64,000 bases of DNA, taken from NCBI GenBank assembly GCA_027623555.1, contig JAQBSZ010000016.1, forward strand, positions 1 to 64,000, in the 5' to 3' direction. The position numbers and the translations under genes are program-made. The stretch comes from Pseudomonadota bacterium (lineage in GTDB: Bacteria; Pseudomonadota; Gammaproteobacteria; Pseudomonadales; Pseudohongiellaceae). Under the pieces are notes generated by a model. The model did not search any database. It was not told the DNA's origin and saw only the letters and a program-made list of their open reading frames with translations. Position 1 is the first letter of the stretch; every line of letters starts with the position of its first letter. Of the stretch, positions 26,767 to 35,066 are shown one piece after another.

Positions 26767-27471
26767 ATGACCCTGACAAGAAGTCACACGAATCCTCCAG
26801 AGCTCACAGCTGACAAGGGCTACAGCCATTCCGGTGAGATTGAAGAACTATTGCACGACAACCCGAATTTATGGCGGGGTTGCGACATGGCCGGCCAGGG
26901 TTTTTATGGTCGCAGCACCGGCTTTCCCCGCCTGGACGATATCCTCCCCGGACGTGGCTGGCCTCAAAACGGATTAATCGAAATCATCACTCCCTGCTGG
27001 GGCATGGGGGAGTTGCAACTGTTGATTCCGCTCATGCGTTCAGTGGTTGAACAAGGTAAGTGGATCCTCTGGATCGCCCCACCCTACCTGCCCTATGCCC
27101 CGGCCCTGGTGCAGGCTGGCATCGACACTGACCAGATACTGGTAGTGAAACGAGACACTTCCTGCAAGGACGCACTGTGGAGCATGGAAAAGGCGCTGCA
27201 GACCAGTAACTGCGGCCTGGTGCTGGCCTGGCAGAACTGGTTGCCAGGCAAAGTCTTGCGGCGCTTACAACTGGCCGCAGAGACCGGCGACACCCTGGGA
27301 GTGTTCTTTAAACATCATGATAGTAAGTACTCACCATCCTTGATACGCCTGCAAATAAAGGATAGTGCATCGCAGGGCCGCACTTTTTCCGAGGCGGAAG
27401 TTACCGTCATCAAGGCCCGTGGCAACTTCCGCCCCCTGACGACCCAGGTCGATCTTTACCAACACACATAG
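26767..27471 (+). CDS. imuA: Translesion synthesis-associated protein ImuA
   Basis: A 234-residue RecA/SulA-related protein of the ImuA family. Typical parts are the N-terminal LWRGCDMAGQGFYGRSTGFPRLDDILPGRGWPQ, the motif ITPCWGMGELQLLIPLM in place of a Walker A, and WIAPPYLPYAPAL. With ImuB and DnaE2 it forms the mutasome used for damage-induced mutagenesis. The start is ATG 26767 behind a LexA box. ImuB follows after 89 bases. Confidence 0.92.
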   Translation: MTLTRSHTNPPELTADKGYSHSGEIEELLHDNPNLWRGCDMAGQGFYGRSTGFPRLDDILPGRGWPQNGLIEIITPCWGMGELQLLIPLMRSVVEQGKWILWIAPPYLPYAPALVQAGIDTDQILVVKRDTSCKDALWSMEKALQTSNCGLVLAWQNWLPGKVLRRLQLAAETGDTLGVFFKHHDSKYSPSLIRLQIKDSASQGRTFSEAEVTVIKARGNFRPLTTQVDLYQHT

Positions 27472-27560
27472 CGTCTGGAACGACCCTGAAAGAGCCAGAC
27501 AACACAGACCAACTCCCTCCACTGTCTTCAGCGCAGCTCGATACCGCGCAGATCATTAAA

Positions 27561-28997
27561 TTGCCAAATCCTGCCAGGGCCAACCCGGCTACTACCGGGA
27601 AGGCCGGGCATCCCCAACAACCGCAAAGCGACGGCCTCTGGTATGCCCTCTACTTTCCACAGCTACAGGAGTTTTCGCAGGTGCAGCAGACCAAGCTTAT
27701 GAATGAACTGGCGGGTGTCGTGCAGAGCGTCAGTTCCACGGTGAGTTTCCATCCGCTGGCCCTGATCTGTGAAATCCGCAGCAGCCTGAAATATTTCGGT
27801 GGCATCGAGGCCGTTCACAACAAGTTAAAACCCCTGCTCATTGCCGAGCTGCAAGCGCTGCAACTGCCCGATTATTTTCTTTATGCCGCCAGTCCCACCG
27901 TCACCGGCAGCCTGCTGCTGGCCAGATCCGGTCACAATGCCCTGGTCTATCGAAAAGACAATCTCCGCTCGGCGCTCGGCAAGCTGCCCACCGAAGTATT
28001 GTGGCTGGGCAAGGAGCCGAACCGGCGCCTGTATAACATGGGAGTGCGTTACCTGAGAGACATCTGGCGACTACCGCCAGAGGGGCTGCGCAAACGGTTT
28101 GGCAGTGACTTTGTTAAGCAGCTCAACAAGGCCCTCGGGGCGGCGCCGGAACCGACGCATAACTACATACCTCCACCGGCTTTTACGACTTGCTGTGAGC
28201 TTCCTTATGAACTGGAAAACCTGGACCGGTTACTACCGGTGGCTGATGAGATGTTGGCCCAACTCTGTGAATTCCTGCGTCGCCGCGACCTGAGCACCAG
28301 CCACCTGTTGTTCTCCCTGTTACACGAGAAGCGCGACAGTACCGAGATCGATATGGCCCTGCGTCAGGCCAGTCGTTCACGGGAACACCTGATGCTGCTA
28401 CTGGAAACTCATTTCGGCAAGCTGACATTGCCGGCGCCGGTAATCGCGGTAAGGCTCGAGGTAAAAAGATTCGATGCCTTCATGAGTCACAGCGATTCCC
28501 TGTTGGCCGAAGACAAACCTACGGCCCGCCGCTCTCAACGCAACAACCTGGACCAGTTCATGGAACAGCTGCAGGCGAGGCTGGGCGATCACTACCTGAA
28601 ATGCATCAGCAGCGTAGCAGAGCATTGTCCCGAGTATGCCTCTCAACAGCTGGACTATGGTGAGTCAATCAAGGCGGGCCGTCATGCCGAACCAAACAGC
28701 CTGGTGCGAAAAAATACAGAAGGCGGGAGAGGAGCAGCAATACGGGTGACATCGATCCCCCGCCCGCTCTGGCTATTGCAGGACCCACAACAGCTCGTTC
28801 TGAAAAATGGCAAGCTCTATCACCGCAAGCCTGTAGCTATTGTCAGTGGGCCGGAACGTATCGAGACGTTCTGGTGGTCTGGGACCGATGTGCGCCGCGA
28901 TTATTATGTAGCACGGGAAGCCAATGGCAGTCGCTTATGGGTTTATCGCGAACGCAGCGGCGATAGGAACTGGTACCTGCATGGATATTTCGCCTGA
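27561..28997 (+). CDS. imuB: Y-family polymerase-like protein ImuB
   Basis: A 478-residue ImuB, a Y-family polymerase relative that lacks catalytic activity and acts as the adaptor between the clamp, ImuA and DnaE2. The N-terminal LWYALYFPQL corresponds to the family's LWLALHFPQL; the acidic catalytic residues of true Y polymerases are not in place (for example SSLKYFGG). The little-finger-like region and C-terminal tail end WYLHGYFA. No ATG exists near the start: the frame is open through the end of imuA, and TTG 27561 is the most plausible start. Confidence 0.9.
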   Translation: MPNPARANPATTGKAGHPQQPQSDGLWYALYFPQLQEFSQVQQTKLMNELAGVVQSVSSTVSFHPLALICEIRSSLKYFGGIEAVHNKLKPLLIAELQALQLPDYFLYAASPTVTGSLLLARSGHNALVYRKDNLRSALGKLPTEVLWLGKEPNRRLYNMGVRYLRDIWRLPPEGLRKRFGSDFVKQLNKALGAAPEPTHNYIPPPAFTTCCELPYELENLDRLLPVADEMLAQLCEFLRRRDLSTSHLLFSLLHEKRDSTEIDMALRQASRSREHLMLLLETHFGKLTLPAPVIAVRLEVKRFDAFMSHSDSLLAEDKPTARRSQRNNLDQFMEQLQARLGDHYLKCISSVAEHCPEYASQQLDYGESIKAGRHAEPNSLVRKNTEGGRGAAIRVTSIPRPLWLLQDPQQLVLKNGKLYHRKPVAIVSGPERIETFWWSGTDVRRDYYVAREANGSRLWVYRERSGDRNWYLHGYFA

Positions 28998-29148
28998 GCC
29001 CGGCTGTAAATATTGTCTAATCGGGTAAATCCGATAACAATAGCGATAGCGGCAATAGAGTGAACGTTAATAGAAATAGCGAAAATAGTGAGAACAACAT
29101 AAAGAGAATTACACTAGTAAAAACTGCTGAGAAGAGAGGGGAAAGACT

Positions 29149-29517
29149 ATGGAAACAAATCCAGTAAGATGGTTCGAAATCTATGTACAGGATATGGACC
29201 GGGCGAAGACATTTTATGAAACCGTACTGGGGACCAACCTGGAAGCATTGCCTGGTCCCGACCTGGCGATGCTGGCATTCCCACAGAATCAAGAAGCACC
29301 AGGCACGACAGGTGCGCTGGTACAGGTGCCCGGAATGCCTTCGGGAGGTAATAGCACGCTGGTGTATTTCGCCTGCGAAGACTGCGCTGTAGAAGCAGGA
29401 AGAGTCAATGACGCTGGCGGCAATCTGGAGCGAGAGAAGATGTCCATCGGAGAATATGGCTTCGTCGCTCTGGCGAAGGATCCGGATGGTAATATGTTTG
29501 GGATGCATTCCATGTAA
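29149..29517 (+). CDS. VOC family protein (glyoxalase/bleomycin-resistance fold)
   Basis: A 122-residue single-domain VOC protein. It begins VRWFEIYVQDMDRAKTFYETVLG, the usual first beta-alpha-beta-beta module, and ends FVALAKDPDGNMFGMHS, the second. The metal-ligand positions are degenerate (no clear His/Glu quartet), so it may be an uncharacterised lyase or binding protein. It lies with a second VOC gene between imuB and fic. GAGAGGGG precedes the ATG. Confidence 0.85.
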   Translation: METNPVRWFEIYVQDMDRAKTFYETVLGTNLEALPGPDLAMLAFPQNQEAPGTTGALVQVPGMPSGGNSTLVYFACEDCAVEAGRVNDAGGNLEREKMSIGEYGFVALAKDPDGNMFGMHSM

Positions 29518-29629
29518 TAGAAACTAGCAATAAAAACGCGCTAACTCTCTGGGAACTATCAACCAGGACTCCTTATGCGAGTAGCAGAGAGAAAGAAAGT
29601 ATAAGGAACTAGTCTAAGGAGATATTATC

Positions 29630-30106
29630 ATGAAAGGCATCACACCTTTTCTATGGTTTAACGACAATGCAGAGGAGGCGGTCGAGTACTATACCGGTAT
29701 CTTTCCAAACTCTGAAATCACCCAGGTTACCCATTACCCTGAAGACATGCCGATGCCTGCAGGCACCGTGCTGGTGATCAGTTTCACACTAAATGGGGAT
29801 AAGTTTTACGCTATTAACGGCGGCCCCGCCTTCACCTTCAGTGAGGGAATCTCGTTGTATATTCACTGTGATGATCAGAACGAAATCGACTATTACTGGA
29901 AAAAGCTGGGGGAGGGCGGTGCCGAGATGGCTTGTGGCTGGCTGAAAGACAAGTACGGAATTGCCTGGCAGATCGTACCGGCAAATTTCCAGGACATGAT
30001 TGATAGCAGTGAGCCGGAGAAGGCCGCGCGTGTGCTGGCTGCCATGAACACCATGATCAAGTTTGATATGGCAGGGCTGGAAGCGGCGTTCAGTGGCGCA
30101 GACTGA
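29630..30106 (+). CDS. VOC family protein, PhnB-like
   Basis: A 158-residue protein of the PhnB/3-dmu-9_3-mt VOC group: it opens ITPFLWFNDNAEEAVEYYTGIFPNSEI, then GTVLVISFTLNGDKFYAINGGP and closes with CGWLKDKYGIAWQIVP. The family is related in fold to glyoxalase but its reaction is unknown. AAGGAG lies seven bases before the ATG. It ends about 50 bases from the convergent fic gene. Confidence 0.88.
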   Translation: MKGITPFLWFNDNAEEAVEYYTGIFPNSEITQVTHYPEDMPMPAGTVLVISFTLNGDKFYAINGGPAFTFSEGISLYIHCDDQNEIDYYWKKLGEGGAEMACGWLKDKYGIAWQIVPANFQDMIDSSEPEKAARVLAAMNTMIKFDMAGLEAAFSGAD

Positions 30107-30153
30107 CTACATTGAGATTAGATAGCCAACAAATCAAATTATCTGATTAACAT

Positions 30154-31332
30154 TCAGTAATCAGGGTATAACCTGGGTAGCCACCGCTCAACTGCATCAT
30201 TAGGAAACCCGAGTCTTACGGCACCTTTAGGTGTATCTGAAATCAGGTATCCATTATCCAGTAACCTGGATAATACTTCTCGTGCCTGTCTTTCCTTGTA
30301 GTTTGTTAAATCCTGCGCATGGCTACGTCTGAATTCTCCAGAAATAAGTGCCTCTCTAAGTATCTGAAATGAACCCGGTAACAGTCTACCTACAGATATT
30401 TCTTCACTAATGTGAATTTTCATTTTATTGAGTAATTCTTCTCTATCGATCAGATTTCCCATAAATTCGACTTGGTCAATGCAGGCATTAAGGAAAAAAC
30501 TGCAAAATCGAACTAAATTCTCATGGCTAAGATTTCCTCTGCCATCCAGGTCTCCTTTTCTCGGTGCATCTGCTGCCATTAGTGCAGATTTATAAGCCTC
30601 TACATTTCTTGCGAGCCCCCTTGATACAGACCACAAACTACAGCCTATTTCCGTGTGTAGTAGATAGGCGTGAGAATACAAACGGGCAACACGACCGTTA
30701 CCATCCAAAAAGGGATGAATCCATACTAAGCGGTGATGTGAAGCTGCGATTGCGATAATTTGTTGAATCTGCGACAAGACGTCCGGATCATAAGCTTGTT
30801 CAAACCGATTCATGAACTTATCAACATTTTTCGCAAGCGGTGGGTGGTGCCTTCCGACTTTAACTTCAGAATTCCTTAATTCGCCTGGTAAGACCTCCAA
30901 TTTCTTCCCGGTTTCTTTATTATCAAGCCATAGTAGTTCTGCTGGTAGCCGGGTACAAAATTCCTTATGTATCCTGGCTATAAACTCTGTTGATGAAACT
31001 TCCCCTTCAAGTTCCCTGTTATCAATTAGTTTTTGAACCTCTATATGTGCTTTGGCTTCTAGTTGAAGGTTTCTTTGTTCTGGATTATTGGAAAAATCAT
31101 TTTTCAGGGCTTTGTCGATATCTCGTGGATGTGTGTCGTGGCCTTCAATTAAATTGCTGTAGTAGCAGTTCATAGACCGCACGAGATTTCCTATGCTCTT
31201 CTGGACCACTGGATTTAGGTAGGATGACAATGCACTTCCTTTCTTTACCAGTGTCATTGCTAAATCTTCTAGCTCCCTATTTCCTTGTGTTGGGAGCATA
31301 GGTTCCATCAATGCGATATCTTCGTGAGCCAT
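30154..31332 (-). CDS. Fic family protein (AMPylase/de-AMPylase), class II
   Basis: A 392-residue Fic enzyme. The catalytic motif is HPFLDGNGR (His206 to Arg214). The inhibitory helix motif S/T-xxx-E-G is present as SNLIEG (Ser59-Glu63-Gly64), which makes it a class II Fic with the inhibitory helix N-terminal in the same chain. The N-terminus carries the Fic_N region and the last about 100 residues look like a winged helix (SHAQDLTNYKERQAREVLSRLLDNGYL). Fic proteins transfer AMP from ATP to protein hydroxyls. The neighbours do not show a dedicated antitoxin. Regulation is suggested by iterons in the promoter region. Confidence 0.92.
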   Translation of the reverse strand: MAHEDIALMEPMLPTQGNRELEDLAMTLVKKGSALSSYLNPVVQKSIGNLVRSMNCYYSNLIEGHDTHPRDIDKALKNDFSNNPEQRNLQLEAKAHIEVQKLIDNRELEGEVSSTEFIARIHKEFCTRLPAELLWLDNKETGKKLEVLPGELRNSEVKVGRHHPPLAKNVDKFMNRFEQAYDPDVLSQIQQIIAIAASHHRLVWIHPFLDGNGRVARLYSHAYLLHTEIGCSLWSVSRGLARNVEAYKSALMAADAPRKGDLDGRGNLSHENLVRFCSFFLNACIDQVEFMGNLIDREELLNKMKIHISEEISVGRLLPGSFQILREALISGEFRRSHAQDLTNYKERQAREVLSRLLDNGYLISDTPKGAVRLGFPNDAVERWLPRLYPDY

Positions 31333-31345
31333 ATTTAGTTCCTAT

Positions 31346-31466
31346 ATGCCGGTATTAATGCCGGTTGTATTCCAAATATAATTATATATTTCAACTTGTT
31401 AAATAATATTAAGGTGAATTATAGCATATTTATGCCGGTTCTAATGCCGATCTAATTGCCGCTAAT
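31346..31466 (-). promoter_or_regulatory. fic promoter region with 12-bp iterons
   Basis: On the minus strand a TATAAT (plus-strand 31418-31423) lies upstream of fic. Five ATGCCGG-like repeats with a 12-base period bracket it: ATGCCGGTATTA (31346-31357), ATGCCGGTTGTA (31358-31369), ATGCCGGTTCTA (31432-31443), ATGCCGATCTA (31444-31454) and ATTGCCGCTAAT (31455-31466). The first two lie between promoter and ATG, the others upstream of the -10. The arrangement looks like an operator. The remaining bases up to 31662 hold nothing I can name. Confidence 0.6.
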
Positions 31467-31662
31467 CAACCAATGCTGTCTGGCTTTAGGCTATAAGCGG
31501 TGACCGTTGCTATTTCATCACCTTGCCTGACCTCCCAGGCTTTGGCTTATGCGCTCCGTTGCAGGACTATCACAGTTAGAATCTACCAATCAGAAGCTAC
31601 TAACAATTTTTGCTTTTCGATCATTATGGTCTTCGACAATAGTCAGGTAATCATTCGGTGCC

Positions 31663-34600
31663 CTAAGTAAAATTTCGCGACGACAGTTCCATAGACCCCA
31701 GCCAGTGGCTGAGGTCCACCAGCTCGCGGGCGATGAGATGGATCACGCCCTCGCTTTTCTGCACGTGGCCAACGACACCCAGCAACATCGCCTGGCGAAC
31801 CACCGGACGGTATTTTTCGCCCAGCTTAGGCCATACCACAACGTTGATAAATCCGCTTTCATCTTCCAGAGTTAAAAATGTGACACCCGCTGCCGTCATA
31901 GGACGCTGCCTGCACGTGACCAGGCCGGTAACCTTGGCACTCGCCTCGTTATCAACAAGCGTAAGATCACTCGCGGTAGATACCTGATAATTACTCAGAT
32001 GCTCACGGAACAGGGCCAGGGGATGACGGCGTAAGGTAAATCCTGTGGACGTATAATCGCCGACGATATTCTGGCCTTCGCTGGCCACCGGCAATAATAC
32101 ATCGACGCCGAAATCACAGTCGGCGGCGTTAAACCCCGAGAACAAATCACTATTGTGCTTAACTTCATGTTTGGCGTATTTCTCCTTGCAGGATGAGTCG
32201 GAGAAAAAATTCAATGTCGGAGTAATTTCCGAAGATGAACCTGCTGAATTTTTACTCCGACCCCTTATCTCAGGCTCGATTCCGCTGGCCTGCCAGAACG
32301 CCCGGTGGCGGTCACCACTCAGTCCGCGCAGGGCATCGGCGGCAGCCAGTGCCTCCAGATCTTTCTTGTTGATGCCGCTACGAAATACCAGGTCCTGTAT
32401 GCTGACAAACTCTCCGGCCTGGCGCGCCTCGACAATGGCATTGGCAGCGATCTCGGACATTCCTTTAATCAGGCGCAAGCCAATACGCAGTTCGGGGTCC
32501 AGCGCTAGCTGGCTGTGCTCAGCCAGTTTTTTATAGTGCTTCGGAAACTCCAGGGAACAGTCGTAGAAACTGTTGTTCACCTCAACCGGTAACACCCGTA
32601 CCCCATGACGCTCAGCATCCTGAATTAGTTGAGAGGGGGGATAAAACCCCATAGGCTGACTGTTAAGCAGGCCACAACAGAAAGCCACCGGGTGGTAACA
32701 CTTGAGCCAGGACGATACATAGGCGATCAACGCGAAGCTGGCGGAATGGGATTCGGGAAAGCCATAGTCGCCAAAGCCCTTTATCTGCCTGAATAGTTTC
32801 TCGGCAAATTCCTTTTCATAGCCTCTTGCCAGCATCCCATTGACCAGCTTCCCCCTGTAGGGCTCCAGGCCACCCTCACGTTTCCAGGCGGCCATGGCCC
32901 GACGCAGCTGATCGGCTTCGCCACCACTGAAGCCTGCCGCCACCATGGCTAACTGCATTACCTGTTCCTGAAAAATGGGCACTCCCAAGGTTCGTTCCAA
33001 AGTGTCTTTAACTGCATCGCTGGGATAGGTGACTGTCTCCTTGCCACTGCGCCGGTTGAGATAGGGATGTACCATGTCTCCCTGGATAGGGCCAGGTCTC
33101 ACAATTGCTATCTGAATTACCAGGTCATAGTAATTTCTCGGGCGCAGGCGTGGCAGCATACTCATCTGGGCGCGGGACTCTATCTGAAACACGCCTACAG
33201 TATCCGCCTCGCACATCATGTCGTAGACCCTGGGATCTTCGGCAGGGATCTTCTGCATGGTCAAAGGCTCAGTGCTGTAATTACTGATCAGGTCCAGGCA
33301 TTTCTGTACTGCCGTCAACATGCCCAGGGCCAGCACATCGATCTTCAGGAGCCCCAGGGCTTCCAGGTCATTCTTCTCCCACTGGATCACGGTGCGATCT
33401 GCCATCGCCGCATTCTCGATTGGCACCAGGTGGGACAGTGGACCCTGGCTGATCACGAAACCGCCGACATGCTGAGACAGATGGCGGGGAAATCCGCTAA
33501 GCGCCTGGGCCAGAAATACCAGCTTCTGGATATTCGGGTCGGAGTAGTCCACGTTGGCATCACTGAGTTGCTCCTTTAGGTTAGATCCCCACCAGTAGAT
33601 GGATTTAGCCAGGTGATCCAGTAGTTTCTCCTTAAGACCCAATGCCTTGCCTACATCCCGGATGGCACTGCGAGAGCGGTAAGTAATGACGGTCGCCGCA
33701 ATCGCGGCGCGACCTCGACCGTACTTGTTGTAGATATACTGGATGACTTCTTCACGACGGGCGTTTTCGAAATCTACATCAATATCCGGGGGCTCATCGC
33801 GTTCCCTGGAAATGAATCGTTCGAACAACACTTCCACGCGCGCAGGATCCACCTCGGTAATACCCAGGCAATAGCACACGGCAGAGTTGGCTGCCGAACC
33901 ACGCCCCTGGCAGAGGATGTGCCGGCTGCGGGCAAAGGCCACCATGTCATGCACAGTGAGAAAGTAATGCTCATACCCCAGCTCCTTAATCAGCGCCAGT
34001 TCATGTTCGATGATGTTGCGTACTTTAGGTGTCGCCCCTTCCGGCCAACGCTCGCGGACTCCCGCCTCGGTCAGTTCTCGCAACCAGCCATGGGGGGTGT
34101 AACCGGCCGGCACCAGCTCGCGGGGATACTCATAACGCAGTTCATCCAGGCTGAAGTTGCACAGATCAGCGATTTGAACTGTGGCTTCCATGAGCATCGA
34201 TGGAAACAACTTGCTCAGCTGTTCCCGCGAGCGCAGATGACGCTGGCCATTGCTCTCGGCATCGAGACCCAGCTCACTGATCGGCCTGATCAACCGAATC
34301 GCCGTGAGGGTGTCCTGCAAGATGCGCCTGCCAGCGTCATGCATATAGACGCCACCGGCAGCGCAGAGAGGAATATCATATTGCCTGCCCAGCTTCTGCA
34401 GGCGTTGTAACTTCAGGCGGTCATCGCCTCTGAGCAGCAGTTCTGTTGCAATCCAGAGGCGGTTCGGAAACTGCCGGCCCAGCCACACTGCCTGGCAGGC
34501 AATCAACTCCGGCGACCACATCAGGTCCGGGTTCCACAACGCCAGGCAGTCGCCGGGCAGGTTGGCTTCCACCATTGGGCGGTCGATGCAATAAGTGCCT

Positions 34601-34977
34601 TTCTTGCTGTCTCTGCGGGCACAACTGATGAGGTGACTCAGCTCCCCATAACCCAGGCGGTTTCGCGCAAGCAGTATCAACCGGCAGCCTTCCTGCAGCA
34701 CGAACTCACTGCCGATGATCAGCTTGATATCGCGTTCTTTGGCAGCCGTGTGTGCCCGTACCACTCCCGACAGGGAACATTCATCGGTAATGGCGATGGC
34801 GCGATAGCCGAGCTCATCTGCCCGTTCCACCAGTTCTTCGGGAAACGAGGCACCACGCAGAAAACTGAAATTGGAGATGCAGTGCAGCTCTGCATAAGAG
34901 GGCAGGGTGACTTCTTTATCAGGCGCAGACGCAGCAGTAGCAGCGCGCCCGGTTTCTGCGAGGGGCTTTTCGGCCAT
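31663..34977 (-). CDS. dnaE2: Error-prone DNA polymerase DnaE2
   Basis: A 1104-residue C-family polymerase. It has an N-terminal PHP domain (ELHCISNFSFLRGASFPEELVERA), the palm motif PPDIDVDFENARREEVIQ with the catalytic Asp pair near 400, LLKIDVLALGML, the GDYGFPESHSASFALIAYV fingers motif, the tandem helix-hairpin-helix and a C-terminal OB domain (VTGLVTCRQRPMTAAGVTFLTLED). It performs damage-induced mutagenic synthesis with ImuA and ImuB. It is transcribed from its own LexA-controlled promoter, convergent with imuAB and 2.7 kb away. About 25 residues near position 905-930 are encoded by an REP-like palindrome. Confidence 0.95.
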   Translation of the reverse strand: MAEKPLAETGRAATAASAPDKEVTLPSYAELHCISNFSFLRGASFPEELVERADELGYRAIAITDECSLSGVVRAHTAAKERDIKLIIGSEFVLQEGCRLILLARNRLGYGELSHLISCARRDSKKGTYCIDRPMVEANLPGDCLALWNPDLMWSPELIACQAVWLGRQFPNRLWIATELLLRGDDRLKLQRLQKLGRQYDIPLCAAGGVYMHDAGRRILQDTLTAIRLIRPISELGLDAESNGQRHLRSREQLSKLFPSMLMEATVQIADLCNFSLDELRYEYPRELVPAGYTPHGWLRELTEAGVRERWPEGATPKVRNIIEHELALIKELGYEHYFLTVHDMVAFARSRHILCQGRGSAANSAVCYCLGITEVDPARVEVLFERFISRERDEPPDIDVDFENARREEVIQYIYNKYGRGRAAIAATVITYRSRSAIRDVGKALGLKEKLLDHLAKSIYWWGSNLKEQLSDANVDYSDPNIQKLVFLAQALSGFPRHLSQHVGGFVISQGPLSHLVPIENAAMADRTVIQWEKNDLEALGLLKIDVLALGMLTAVQKCLDLISNYSTEPLTMQKIPAEDPRVYDMMCEADTVGVFQIESRAQMSMLPRLRPRNYYDLVIQIAIVRPGPIQGDMVHPYLNRRSGKETVTYPSDAVKDTLERTLGVPIFQEQVMQLAMVAAGFSGGEADQLRRAMAAWKREGGLEPYRGKLVNGMLARGYEKEFAEKLFRQIKGFGDYGFPESHSASFALIAYVSSWLKCYHPVAFCCGLLNSQPMGFYPPSQLIQDAERHGVRVLPVEVNNSFYDCSLEFPKHYKKLAEHSQLALDPELRIGLRLIKGMSEIAANAIVEARQAGEFVSIQDLVFRSGINKKDLEALAAADALRGLSGDRHRAFWQASGIEPEIRGRSKNSAGSSSEITPTLNFFSDSSCKEKYAKHEVKHNSDLFSGFNAADCDFGVDVLLPVASEGQNIVGDYTSTGFTLRRHPLALFREHLSNYQVSTASDLTLVDNEASAKVTGLVTCRQRPMTAAGVTFLTLEDESGFINVVVWPKLGEKYRPVVRQAMLLGVVGHVQKSEGVIHLIARELVDLSHWLGSMELSSRNFT
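32195..32263 (-). repeat. REP-like palindrome inside dnaE2
   Basis: On the plus strand GAGTCGGAGAAAAAATTCA (32195-32213) and TGAATTTTTACTCCGACCC (32245-32263) form a 19-bp inverted repeat with two mismatches; a third GTCGGAGTAATTTCC copy lies between. The head GGGTCGGAG with an AT-rich arm is like RAYT-associated REP sequences. It is translated in frame as a Ser-rich segment of DnaE2. Confidence 0.7.
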
Positions 34978-34997
34978 GATGACATTGGTCTAATGTA

Positions 34998-35038
34998 CTG
35001 TACATATATACAGTATTTTTATAAGACCTGAATGTCAA
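34998..35038 (-). promoter_or_regulatory. LexA-controlled promoter of dnaE2
   Basis: SOS box CTGTACATATATACAG at 34998-35013, perfect CTGT-N8-ACAG, 21 bases upstream of the dnaE2 ATG. On the minus strand a perfect TTGACA (plus 35033-35038) with a 17-base spacer leads to TACTGT overlapping the box. Confidence 0.9.
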
Positions 35039-35066
35039 CTAATAAGGTGCCTGGCACCTATTCGGG

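Noticed and set aside
29017-29508. Minus-strand frame of 163 codons over the first VOC gene
   Set aside because: It is antisense to a clear VOC protein, starts within low-complexity sequence and encodes no recognisable domain.
31333-31662. CRISPR-like array from the ATGCCGG repeats
   Set aside because: The repeats are 12 bp with no spacers of constant length and no cas genes; an operator is a better fit.
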